The position numbers and the translations under genes are program-made. From Deltaproteobacteria bacterium (GTDB lineage Bacteria > Myxococcota > Polyangia > Polyangiales > B10-G4): DNA of 8,889 bases. The first letter of the stretch is position 1, and every line of letters begins with the position of its first letter. The stretch is taken from NCBI GenBank assembly GCA_019312705.1, contig JAFDCW010000372.1:1-8889 (forward strand), in the 5' to 3' direction. Below the pieces are notes generated by a model. It was not told where the DNA came from. It saw only the letters and a list, made by a program, of their open reading frames with translations, and ran no database searches. This document shows, piece after piece, positions 1-6,739 of this stretch.

Positions 1-2
1 TG

Positions 3-1118
3 CTCGGGGCCGCCTCGGCCGCCGAGGTCGTCACCTGGCTGCGCGACAACGACTACGACATCCCCGAGGCCTCGACGGAGCTGCTCGAACCCTACGCGGC
101 TGCGGGTCAGGTCTTCGTGGCGCTGCGCCTCTCCGCCAACCAGCCCACCGGCACCTTGCGGCCGATCCGCCTGAACATCCCGACCGACGAGGCGTGCCTG
201 CCCATCCGCCTCACGCCCATCGCGAGCGTGCCCCGGCTTCCGATCCGCGCGTTCTTCCTCGGCAGCGAGCCCGTGACGCCGCAGAACTACGCGACCGCCG
301 TGGTCGACCTGGCCACTCCGGACTACTGGACCGGGCGAGCGAATTTTCAGACCGCTGTCGATACGGCAATCGACGACCTCGGAGGGCAGGCCTTTCACGT
401 CGACTATGCCGGCCGCACCCCGGCGGTCCCCATCGCGCTCCCGTCCGTCGCGGACCTCGCTGCGGAGACGGACCCGGCGGCGTTGCTCCAGGCCCTCCGA
501 GACCGCGGCTACGCTACCGATCCCCTGATCCCAGAGCTCCTCGGCCGCTTCATGACACCTCCGGCGGATTCCCTCGCGGTGTCGTACTACAACTGCTTGA
601 TCACCTCCGAGACCGCCTCTTGCGGTGAACCCATCGTATTCGACCCGGCCGGCCTCGTCGCCGCCGTGCAGAGCGAAATCACGGTCCCCCGCCAAGCGGA
701 CCAGGACCTCATTCTCCGCCACGGGTACCTCACGCGCCTCTACACCAGCCTGGCCGTGAGAGACATGACCCTCGACCCGGTCTTCGTTCCCGAGCCGCGG
801 GCTCCGGACACACCGGCGGTGCACACCGCCATCGAGGTGACCGAATGCAACGCGGCCGTATACCGCAGCGACGCCGCCCGCCATTGGGAGATCGACGGGG
901 CGAGCTACCGCATCCGAAGCCAAGGCCCCGCCGCCGACGACAGCGCCTATTGTCGCGCCCGCGGCCTGGTCCTCGAGAGCGAAGCACCACCGCCGACCGC
1001 GTCCTCGAGCTCCTCCGGGTGCCTCTGCGGCGTCGCCGGCGGCAGCCAAATCTCCTTTGGCTTCCTCCTGGGCTTCGCCCTGATGATCATCTTCCGCCGG
1101 GCACGGGACAAGAGATAG
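3..1118 (+). CDS. DUF2330-like secreted protein with MYXO-CTERM-like tail (5' partial)
   Basis: The frame is open from the left edge, so the true start lies outside; a GTG at 117 is internal because the sequence before it continues the same domain (WLRDNDYDIP, then LEPYAAAGQVF). 371 codons are visible. The WL..N.YDIP / L.PY...GQ.F.AL.L / L.PIRL.. / LPIR.FFLG...V.P.NY succession is what I know of the DUF2330 family, whose biochemical role is unknown. The C-terminus has a Ser run, then GCLCG, a hydrophobic helix of about 15 residues and the basic tail RRARDKR. That order (Cys motif, helix, Arg cluster) matches MYXO-CTERM signals, which in Myxococcota are processed by a rhombosortase/CPBP-type peptidase. 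Inference: the protein is exported and displayed at the cell surface. The expected N-terminal signal peptide is outside the window. The family call is from memory of the motif pattern and was not searched. Confidence 0.8.
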   Translation, partial: LGAASAAEVVTWLRDNDYDIPEASTELLEPYAAAGQVFVALRLSANQPTGTLRPIRLNIPTDEACLPIRLTPIASVPRLPIRAFFLGSEPVTPQNYATAVVDLATPDYWTGRANFQTAVDTAIDDLGGQAFHVDYAGRTPAVPIALPSVADLAAETDPAALLQALRDRGYATDPLIPELLGRFMTPPADSLAVSYYNCLITSETASCGEPIVFDPAGLVAAVQSEITVPRQADQDLILRHGYLTRLYTSLAVRDMTLDPVFVPEPRAPDTPAVHTAIEVTECNAAVYRSDAARHWEIDGASYRIRSQGPAADDSAYCRARGLVLESEAPPPTASSSSSGCLCGVAGGSQISFGFLLGFALMIIFRRARDKR

Positions 1119-1120
1119 GG

Positions 1121-1158
1121 GGGCCCGACGCGTCCCGGGGTCGCCGGATAACGGGCCC
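1121..1158 (+). terminator. Possible weak hairpin after the DUF2330 gene
   Basis: Three bases after the stop, GGGCCCG (1121-1127) is complemented by CGGGCCC (1152-1158), with 24 bases between and no T-tract. It could be a structured transcript end, but in such GC-rich DNA arms of this size arise often. The following gene starts only 37 bases further on, so readthrough is equally possible. Confidence 0.2.
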
Positions 1159-1195
1159 AGGTGAGTCTCGGCACGAATCCTGGCATCATCATAGG

Positions 1196-2131
1196 ATGCG
1201 CTGTACTTCATCCGTCGTCGCCCCCTCACTCTTGTTGCCCGTCCTAGTCGTCCCTCTGGTCGTCCTCCTGGCCGGATGCGGAGACAGTCTGGACCCGCGG
1301 AGGGGGGACGGCGCCGTCCGCGACACCGGCTTCTCCCGGGACAGCACGGCCATCCCCCGGGACGGCACGACGCCCGACGCCAGCGCCAGCAACTGCGCGG
1401 CTTTGGCCCGATGGGTCTACCTCGTCGACGCGGACCAGAGCCTCCTGCGCTTTCAGCCCGACGACCTGAGCATCACCGAAATCGGCCTCCTCGACTGCGC
1501 CTCGGGCGTCACGCCCTTTTCGATGTCGGTCGATCGAAACGGCCAGGCCTGGGTGCTGCACCAGGATCGGCGCATCTACAAAGTATCGACAGCAGACGCG
1601 AGCTGCACTTCGACCGACTACACACCGAATCAGGATGGCCTCGAGCTCTTCGGAATGGGCTTCGCCGCCGATGCCGACATGAGTGCCGAAGAGACACTCT
1701 TCGTCGCCGGCGGCGGGGCGGGGACGGTCGCCTCGGGCATGGCGACCCTCGCCGCGATCGACGACACTTCGCTGATACTCTCGACGGTCGGTGGGCTGCC
1801 GGGATGGCCAGAGCTCACCGGCACTGGAAGCGGCGAGCTCTGGGGCTTCTTCCCGGACACCTCCCCACCCTCGGTGCGCCTCATCGACAAGTCGACCGCC
1901 ACGACCGGCGCGTCCTTCGACATGGCAGAGCTCAGCGGACTCCGTCCGTCTGCATGGGCCTTCGCTTTTTGGGGTGGTCGCTTCTACGTCTTCTACCAGG
2001 CCCAACTCGACCCCTCGACGAACGTCTGGCGCGTCGACCCCGACGGCACCGTCACCCAGGTCCTCACCGACATCGGCTATCGCATCGTCGGCGCGGGGGT
2101 CTCGACCTGTGCTCCGGTCGAGTTGATCTAA
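1196..2131 (+). CDS. Lipoprotein, probable beta-propeller-like, function unknown
   Basis: The 311-residue product starts with a lipoprotein signal: MRCTSS, a hydrophobic stretch at residues 7-26 and the lipobox LAGC with the acylated Cys at 28. The ATG at 1196 is chosen because it places this signal at the N-terminus; the frame is open further upstream, but that sequence overlaps the preceding gene in another frame. No good Shine-Dalgarno sequence is seen. Residues 29-66 are an Asp/Ser/Thr/Gly-rich linker typical of myxobacterial surface lipoproteins. The body (67-311) has repeated short beta-type segments such as WVYLVDADQSLLRF, GQAWVLHQDRRIYKV and GRFYVFYQ, suggesting propeller blades. Mature Cys residues at 67, 101, 137 and 305 are an even number, compatible with disulfides outside the cytoplasm. 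I do not recognise a specific family. It lies 77 bases after the DUF2330 gene on the same strand, so the two may be co-transcribed. Confidence 0.8.
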   Translation: MRCTSSVVAPSLLLPVLVVPLVVLLAGCGDSLDPRRGDGAVRDTGFSRDSTAIPRDGTTPDASASNCAALARWVYLVDADQSLLRFQPDDLSITEIGLLDCASGVTPFSMSVDRNGQAWVLHQDRRIYKVSTADASCTSTDYTPNQDGLELFGMGFAADADMSAEETLFVAGGGAGTVASGMATLAAIDDTSLILSTVGGLPGWPELTGTGSGELWGFFPDTSPPSVRLIDKSTATTGASFDMAELSGLRPSAWAFAFWGGRFYVFYQAQLDPSTNVWRVDPDGTVTQVLTDIGYRIVGAGVSTCAPVELI

Positions 2132-2216
2132 ACGGTGTCGAGGTGCCGCTGGGGCAGCCATATCGGGCCCCGGGCGTGGCCGGAGCGCGTTCGGCGGCCC
2201 ACAGGGCCCGGCCAAG
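2132..2216. other. Intergenic spacer, lipoprotein gene to tRNA terminator
   Basis: This 85-base spacer holds no gene. A short inverted repeat (GGCCC at 2196-2200, GGGCC at 2204-2208, loop of three) is visible but lacks a T-tract. Transcription of the lipoprotein gene more likely ends at the adjacent bidirectional-looking hairpin at 2223-2248. Confidence 0.3.
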
Positions 2217-2250
2217 AAAAAACCGGCTAGCTCTTTCGAGCTAACCGGCT
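2217..2250 (-). terminator. Intrinsic terminator of tRNA-Gly, possibly bidirectional
   Basis: Read on the - strand, an 11-bp stem (2248-2238 with 2233-2223, one G-U pair) closes a GAAA tetraloop and is followed directly by six T residues (2222-2217). This is a canonical Rho-independent terminator, beginning about 40 bases past the tRNA 3' end. On the + strand the same stem has one C-A mismatch and is followed by the T-rich run CTGTTTACTTTT (2249-2260), so it may also terminate the lipoprotein transcript. Confidence 0.85.
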
Positions 2251-2288
2251 GTTTACTTTTGGCTTTCGGCTACGTCGCCAATCCGACT

Positions 2289-2363
<75 letters not shown>

Positions 2364-2375
2364 AGGAGGCGCGAA

Positions 2376-2404
2376 CAAATAGACCACGGTTGGGGGGCTG
2401 TCAA
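2376..2404 (-). promoter_or_regulatory. Promoter of tRNA-Gly
   Basis: On the - strand a perfect -35 box TTGACA (2404-2399) is followed after 17 bases by the -10 candidate TATTTG (2381-2376). Transcription would start near 2369, about six bases before the mature tRNA 5' end at 2363. The -35 match and spacing are strong and the -10 match is only partial. The DNA between the -10 box and the tRNA is GC-rich (TTCGCGCCTCCT), as in stable-RNA promoters under stringent control. Confidence 0.65.
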
Positions 2405-2509
2405 GGGGATGGAGAGACGGCGGACCGTCGCCCCGCTCGGGTGATCGCGGGCTTTGACTTCGGCCCAAAGGATATGTGAAGCCTGGGTCGAAGCTTTCGA
2501 GGAGGCGAC
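2405..2509 (+). promoter_or_regulatory. Serpin gene upstream region
   Basis: This leader holds no other gene. TTGACT at 2454-2459 resembles a -35 box but has no convincing -10 box at standard spacing. A short inverted repeat, TCGAA-GCT-TTCGA (2488-2500), runs into the Shine-Dalgarno sequence GAGGAGG (2499-2505) four bases before the ATG at 2510, so it could partly hide the ribosome site. The Shine-Dalgarno is the strongest in the window and fixes the start of the serpin. The promoter itself is not identified. Confidence 0.4.
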
Positions 2510-3898
2510 ATGCGGGGCAAGCGTTGGATACTATTGGGGCTCTTGATTCTCGTCGGCTGCGAATGCGGACCGACCGGCGCGACGACGCAACCGGCGGCGC
2601 CCATCGTGCGCGAAGAGGCGCCGGCAGAGGAAACGCCGGGAAACGAGAGCGCCGATGAAAGCGCTGCCGAACCGGGCGGGATCGTGGGCTCGACGGCCGC
2701 AGGCGCCCCCGCGCCGAGCCCGGAGCAACTCGCCTCCTTCGCCCGGGCGAGCAACGCCTTTGGCTTCGACCTCTACGAAAAGACTCGCGAGGCGACTCCC
2801 GAGGGCAACCTCGCGATTTCGCCGGCTTCGATCGCCCTAGCCTTCGACATGGCCTTCGGTGGGGCTCGGGGCGAGACCGCGGCGGAGATGAGGCAGGTGA
2901 TGCACATCGAAGGGAGCGACGCGGCGCTGCACGAGGCGGCGAGCCGAATCCTCGGGCGCTTCAACGACCCCAACAGACAGGAATATGAACTGCGCGTCGT
3001 GAATCGGCTCTTCGGTGAAGAGACCTACACTTTCGAGCAGGACTTCCTCGCCCTCACCCGCACCCAATATCGCGCGCCGCTCGAAACAATCGACTTCCAA
3101 GGCGCTCCCGAGGCCGCGCGCCAACACATCAACCGATGGGTCGGCGAACAGACCGCCGAGCGCATCACCGATCTCTTGCCTCCCGAGTCGATCCAGGGCG
3201 ATGCGCGCCTGGTCCTCGTCAACGCCATCTACTTCCTCGGCACCTGGGCCACTCCCTTCGAGGAACGGGCGACCGCCGACGTCCCCTTCAGCCTCCCAGA
3301 CGGCAACCGCGTCGACGTACCGACCATGCACCAGGTCGAGACCATGGCCTACGCGAAGGTCGACGGGGTGACGGTGGTGGAGTTGCCGTACGAAGGCGGC
3401 GAGTTGGTGATGACCCTCGTCGTCCCGGATGCGGTCGGCGGGCTCCCGGCCCTCGAAGGGCGCCTCGATGCCGAGACCTTCGGCACCTGGGTCACCGCGG
3501 CCGGAGCGCCCGCTCCCGGACAGCTTGGGGCCCCGACGGTCTCGCTCTTTCTCCCGCGCTTCGAGATGCGTACCAAGGTGACCCTCAGCGATCACCTGAA
3601 GGCCCTCGGCATGCGGCAGGCATTCCTCGACGGGGTCGCTGACTTCACCGGCATCGCCAACCCGCCCAACCCGGTGGAGCGCCTGCACATCAGCGAGGCC
3701 TACCATCAGGTCTTCGTCGCGGTCGACGAAGAGGGCACGGAGGCGGCCGCGGCGACGGCCGTCGTGATGGGTCGGGGCGCCGGACCGCCGCCGGCGCCGC
3801 CCGTCGAAGTGCGTGTCGACCGGCCGTTCCTCTTCGCGATTCGCGAGCGGACCTCGGGGACCGTGCTCTTCCTGGGCCGCATCAACGACCCGCGCTGA
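2510..3898 (+). CDS. Lipoprotein serpin with inhibitory-type reactive loop
   Basis: The 462-residue protein has a lipoprotein signal (MRGKRW, hydrophobic 7-15, lipobox LVGC with Cys 17), an Ala/Glu/Pro-rich linker to about residue 70, and a full-length serpin domain (about 75-462). Serpin marks are NLAISPASIALAFDMAFGGA (100-119), VNAIYFLGTWATPF (237-250), SEAYHQVFVAVDEEGTEA near 395, the signature VDRPFLFAI (436-444) and the end VLFLGRINDP. Serpins trap serine or cysteine proteases covalently when the reactive loop is cut. The hinge EEGTEAAAATA (407-417) has Gly at P15, Thr at P14 and Ala at P12-P9, as in inhibitory members. Counting from P15 puts Gly 423 at P1 and Arg 422 at P2, so the target protease is unclear. 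Lipid anchoring implies a periplasmic or surface role, perhaps protection from secreted or prey proteases (inference). It stands alone, divergent from the tRNA and convergent with the methyltransferase gene. Confidence 0.95.
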   Translation: MRGKRWILLGLLILVGCECGPTGATTQPAAPIVREEAPAEETPGNESADESAAEPGGIVGSTAAGAPAPSPEQLASFARASNAFGFDLYEKTREATPEGNLAISPASIALAFDMAFGGARGETAAEMRQVMHIEGSDAALHEAASRILGRFNDPNRQEYELRVVNRLFGEETYTFEQDFLALTRTQYRAPLETIDFQGAPEAARQHINRWVGEQTAERITDLLPPESIQGDARLVLVNAIYFLGTWATPFEERATADVPFSLPDGNRVDVPTMHQVETMAYAKVDGVTVVELPYEGGELVMTLVVPDAVGGLPALEGRLDAETFGTWVTAAGAPAPGQLGAPTVSLFLPRFEMRTKVTLSDHLKALGMRQAFLDGVADFTGIANPPNPVERLHISEAYHQVFVAVDEEGTEAAAATAVVMGRGAGPPPAPPVEVRVDRPFLFAIRERTSGTVLFLGRINDPR

Positions 3899-3911
3899 CG
3901 GAGCCGTCAGC
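3894..3911. terminator. Perfect inverted repeat in the convergent gap
   Basis: GCTGACGG (3894-3901) and CCGTCAGC (3904-3911) are exact complements around a two-base AG loop. The left arm contains the serpin TGA stop (3896-3898). The gap to the end of the opposing methyltransferase gene is only 24 bases, so this symmetric hairpin is the obvious candidate for transcript ends in both directions. It has no T-tract, so it would not be a standard intrinsic terminator. Confidence 0.4.
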
Positions 3912-3922
3912 AAGGCGAGCGG

Positions 3923-4669
3923 TCACGGCATGGCTGTGATGAAGAGCTGGGGCACGTGGGCGAGGCTCTGCCCATCGGGCAACGCGCGGGCCGCGCGCTC
4001 GGCCGAACGGATGACGTCGGCCTCGGCCTCGGTGAAGAGCAGGCCCTCGAGGTGGTCGAAGCGCGCCGGGTCCGCGGGACCGACCTCGGGGCTCTGCTCG
4101 ACGCGTACCGACAGGCCGGCTCGCCCGAGCTCGGCGGGCAACCGCCGACCCACGGCGGGCTCGCCGCCAGCCCGGCGAATCGCCGCAGCGACGACCGGGG
4201 CGATCGCCACCTCGGCGGGGTGCTCGAGGGCTGCTTCATAGTCCGGCTCGACGGCGACGAGCACGCCCCTCGGCGCGAGCACACGAACGACCTCGTCGAT
4301 GATGCGCCGCCGCGCCTCGGCGTCATTCCAGAGGAAGACGTATTGCACGTAGATCAGCTCGAAGTGGTCCGCCGGAAAAGGCAGCTTGGTGGCGTCGGCG
4401 ACGATGCACGCCTCGGCCGGGGCAGCCTTGACGACCGGGTCCCGGTCGAGGGCGATGACCGGACCCCGGGCGCGCCGGGCGAGCTCGCCGGTGACGACCC
4501 CAGGGCCGGCACCGAGATCGAGGACCGGGCCGAGGTGGGCGATTCCGATGCGACGGAAGATTCGCGACCGCATCGGAGCGAGCAGCTCGTCCTGGGCGAT
4601 GAGCACGTCGCGCGGGGGAAGCCCGGGGGTCGGGACCCGGTCGGTGGTTTCTTCGGTCATCGAGGGCAT
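3923..4669 (-). CDS. Class I SAM-dependent methyltransferase
   Basis: The 248-residue product has a Rossmann-type methyltransferase fold. Motif I is VLDLGAGPG (49-57), the acidic residue ending strand 2 is Asp 75 (VIALDRDP), and VADATKLPF (90-98) supplies Asp 92 near the adenine. The segment FELIYVQYVFLWNDAEARRR, followed by VVRVLAPRGVLVAVEPDY, is the usual motif and helix after it in the UbiE/Methyltransf_11-like group. The substrate is not evident. The start at 4669 (ATG) is the longest option; a second ATG (Met 4, at 4660) is close, and neither has a clear Shine-Dalgarno sequence. It lies 40 bases after the SDR gene on the same strand, so it is probably the last gene of the acyltransferase-SDR transcript. 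A role in modifying the same lipid or glycolipid product is inference only. Confidence 0.88.
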   Translation of the reverse strand: MPSMTEETTDRVPTPGLPPRDVLIAQDELLAPMRSRIFRRIGIAHLGPVLDLGAGPGVVTGELARRARGPVIALDRDPVVKAAPAEACIVADATKLPFPADHFELIYVQYVFLWNDAEARRRIIDEVVRVLAPRGVLVAVEPDYEAALEHPAEVAIAPVVAAAIRRAGGEPAVGRRLPAELGRAGLSVRVEQSPEVGPADPARFDHLEGLLFTEAEADVIRSAERAARALPDGQSLAHVPQLFITAMP

Positions 4670-4709
4670 TGGTGATATCGGTGCCAGTCCGGGCCAACCC
4701 GGTCGCCGC

Positions 4710-5602
4710 TCAGCGGCGCGCGGCTACGGCGTCGAGCACGTCGTTCACACTGTGCTTTGGCTCGAAGCCGGTCTCCTCGACGAACCTGCTGCCATCGACG
4801 GTGCAGGGGTACTTCATGAAGTCTACCGCGCCCTGCGGGAGGCGCGGGAAGCCGAACCGCCCCCTGACCAGCTTGATCATCGGCTCCGGCACCGACACGC
4901 GGTTGCCCCTGGAGCGGTCGATGAGCATGTGCAGAGGAAGCTCCCCGGAGCCGGTCACGTTGAAGACCCCGCGCACGCCGGGCGCGAGCGCATGCTGGAT
5001 GGCCAACGCCAGGTCGTCTTCGTGGATGACCTGGTACATCGGGTTGTAGCCGGTGACGGTGAAGATGCGCGGCCGCATGAGGTAGCGCGAAAGGAGTGTA
5101 CGCGCGGAGCTGCCCAGGATGTTCACCGGCCGCAGGACGACCACCTCGGACTCCGGATGACGCCACATCATGCCGCAGGCGTAGAGGTCCGCCGCGACGA
5201 GATCGCTGATCTCCGGGAAGGTGCGACCGGCGGACGGCGGGTGTTCCTCGGTGAGGAACTGCGCCTGATCGGGCAGCGCGCCGTACACCGTGTGGCGGCT
5301 CATGAAGACGACCTTCGACACCCCTGTGCTCACCGCTGCATCGAGCACACGCACGGTGCCCTCGTAGTTGACGCGATGGCGGTAGGAGTCGGTGAGCTGG
5401 GGCTCGCGGCGCGCAGCGCCCGATCGAAGCTGCGCTTTCGGATGTCTGCCTGGTGGAACACCACATTCTCGGGCCAGCTCACCTCGGTCCGGTTGTCCAC
5501 CGCATGCACCAGGAAGCCATGCTCGGCGAGCATGAGCACGGCCCTGCGACCGATGGAGCCGGCGGCGCCAGTGACGAGCACGGTGCGGCGGTCGTCGCTC
5601 AT
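4710..5602 (-). pseudogene. SDR/NAD-dependent epimerase-like gene, frame broken by an apparent internal deletion
   Basis: The N-terminal part (from ATG 5602) has the Rossmann glycine motif TGAAGSIG (residues 11-18) and reads on to DIRKRSFDRAL (53-63). Just after this, near 5400-5425, coding passes to another frame: REPQLTDSYRHRVNYEGTV leads into VLDAAVSTGVSKVVFMSRHTVYG and on to the stop at 4710. The expected strand with an 'HLAA'-type motif between the two parts is absent. Compared with relatives, 10-15 codons seem to be missing, with a net loss of 3n+1 bases. In the C-terminal part the position of the usual catalytic YxxxK reads FPEIS (FxxxS), so classical epimerase chemistry is doubtful. 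From memory the sequence resembles M. tuberculosis Rv0501 (annotated galE2), which shows the same replacement. Its ATG overlaps the acyltransferase stop (ATGA). It may be a true pseudogene or a sequence/assembly error in an otherwise well-preserved gene. Confidence 0.8.
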
Positions 5603-6447
5603 CCGAAGAACACCCCCGTGCGCCGCTCGAGCCCCTGGTCGATGAGGGACTTCACAGCCTCCTCGACCCGCCGCACGTTGGGCAACACCACGTCGTCGTC
5701 CTCATCGCCCGACCCCTCGAAACGCATGGGCTCGCCAAAGGTGATGTGCACCTTCGCCGGGAGTGGCAACGGCACGATGGTCGGGGTGAGCGGCACGTAG
5801 GGCGCGCCCATGAGGCGCGCGAGCGGCTTCATGCGCGAGAAGCTGCGGCACATCTCCTCTCCGCCGACAAAGCCGAAGGGCACGATGGGCGTGTTGGTGC
5901 GCATCGCGAGGCGCATGAAGCCCTGACCAAAGCCCATGATCTTGTAACGGTCCTTCCAGACCCGGCCACCGCCACGCTCCCCCTCGGGGAAGACCATCAC
6001 CGCCGCCTCGTCGTCCGTCAGCAGGCGCTCGCAGTTCTTGGGCAGACCGGTGAGCTGACCCGTGCGGGTCATGAGCGTGTTGACGAAGGGCACCTCGATG
6101 AAGAAGCGCTCGATCATGGTGCGCACGAAGCGAGGGGGCTCCGCGTCGAGGGCCATCGCAGCGGCCACCTCCATGCCATCGTAGGCCATCTGCCCGCTGT
6201 GGTTGCCGACGAGCAGCGCCCGGCCGGCCGGCACGTTCTGGGTGCCGACGACTTGGGCGCGGAAGTAGTTGCGATGGAGGATGCGCACGAGCCCCAGCAT
6301 GCGTTCGGCGTCCCTGGGCGACGCACCCCAGCGGTCGTAGCCGAACTCGTTGGGCTCGAGGTCGAAACGGGCGACCCGCTCGCGGATGTCGTCGTCGACC
6401 AGACGGTCGAGCATCGATCCGAGCTTGCCGGCGAGGACTCCGAACAC
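5599..6447 (-). CDS. PlsC-like lysophospholipid acyltransferase family protein
   Basis: The 282-residue protein carries the glycerolipid acyltransferase blocks: NHSGQMAYDG with His 83 and Asp 90, RTMIERFFIEVPFVN (109-123), VMVFPEGERG (151-159, the FPEG block) and IVPFGFVGGEE (188-198). Such enzymes transfer an acyl chain from CoA or ACP to a lipid hydroxyl at the inner membrane. The His-to-Asp spacing is H-x6-D rather than the textbook H-x4-D. From memory, the same spacing and the C-terminal end R..VFFG occur in Rv0502 of M. tuberculosis, which lies next to the SDR gene Rv0501. The start is a GTG at 6447 with a poor ribosome site; Met 12 (6414) is an alternative. The stop overlaps the SDR start by ATGA, so translation of the two is likely coupled. 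Expected substrate: a membrane lipid or glycolipid intermediate (inference). Confidence 0.9.
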   Translation of the reverse strand: MFGVLAGKLGSMLDRLVDDDIRERVARFDLEPNEFGYDRWGASPRDAERMLGLVRILHRNYFRAQVVGTQNVPAGRALLVGNHSGQMAYDGMEVAAAMALDAEPPRFVRTMIERFFIEVPFVNTLMTRTGQLTGLPKNCERLLTDDEAAVMVFPEGERGGGRVWKDRYKIMGFGQGFMRLAMRTNTPIVPFGFVGGEEMCRSFSRMKPLARLMGAPYVPLTPTIVPLPLPAKVHITFGEPMRFEGSGDEDDDVVLPNVRRVEEAVKSLIDQGLERRTGVFFG

Positions 6448-6540
6448 GCCGGCATGCTAGCGCTTTCTCACGAGCGACCGGGAACCTAAATAAACCGGTT
6501 GAATTTCAATACATCCGATCGATTGAGATGTTCATCTCCA
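6448..6540 (-). promoter_or_regulatory. AT-rich region upstream of the acyltransferase operon, with inverted repeats
   Basis: This is the most AT-rich stretch nearby and the likely promoter region of the three-gene - strand cluster. It contains TTGAA-T-TTCAA (6499-6509), a perfect 5-bp inverted repeat, and GAGATG-TT-CATCTC (6525-6538), a 6-bp one. The second lies inside the end of the 77-codon ORF. On the - strand TTGAAA at about 6509-6504 looks like a -35 box, but no -10 box is found at 16-18 bases. Operator function is speculative. Confidence 0.25.
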
Positions 6541-6739
6541 TGGCCCAGCCCAGACACCTGGGATCGATCGTGCCCCGCCGCTCGTCCAGCCACGCGTTGA
6601 CCCGCCGGTGCCGACCGTGGTTGGGACGCCAGTAGGACCGGCAAAAGTAGTTGTCCCCCTGGACGTCGTCTGGGTGCGCCTGAGACAGCCAGAGCCAGCC
6701 CAGTTCTGGACGAGTCAGGCGTCGTCGATCATCAGACAC
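6506..6739 (-). CDS. Small hypothetical protein (77 codons) or frameshifted gene remnant
   Basis: A GTG-started ORF of 77 residues, rich in Trp, Arg and Asp (ELGWLWLSQAHPDDVQGDNY, then FCRSYWRPNHGRHRRVNAWL). I recognise no family. It has no Shine-Dalgarno sequence. It overlaps by 25 bases the end of the upstream frame, which stops at 6715 with the Cys-rich segment VCPVCDQLCLMIDDA. The overlap could be a normal gene junction. Equally, the Cys-rich tail and this ORF could be halves of one earlier gene of about 130 codons separated by a single frameshift. It ends 58 bases before the acyltransferase start. Confidence 0.4.
   Translation of the reverse strand: MSDDRRRLTRPELGWLWLSQAHPDDVQGDNYFCRSYWRPNHGRHRRVNAWLDERRGTIDPRCLGWAMEMNISIDRMY

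Noticed and set aside
845..1195. Upstream extension of the lipoprotein gene frame to ATG 845
   Set aside because: It overlaps the DUF2330 gene in another frame, is Arg/Pro-rich like an out-of-frame reading of GC-rich DNA, and would bury the lipoprotein signal inside the protein.
2837..3913. - strand frame of 358 codons under the serpin gene
   Set aside because: Antisense to an unmistakable serpin; long only because of the codon bias.
3956..4675. Long + strand frame of 239 codons
   Set aside because: It is exactly antisense to the methyltransferase gene, whose motifs are clear; antisense frames stay open in DNA with this codon bias.
4657..5466. - strand frame of 269 codons over the SDR gene
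   Set aside because: It is the third frame of the SDR region; Arg/His/Pro-rich without domain features, while the two other frames carry the real SDR pieces.
4386..5645. Long + strand frame of 419 codons
   Set aside because: Antisense to the methyltransferase and SDR genes, rich in His/Arg/Ala, with no recognisable motif.
5746..6489. + strand frame of 247 codons
   Set aside because: Antisense to the acyltransferase gene; composition (His, Arg, Glu, Ala) is typical of a complementary reading.
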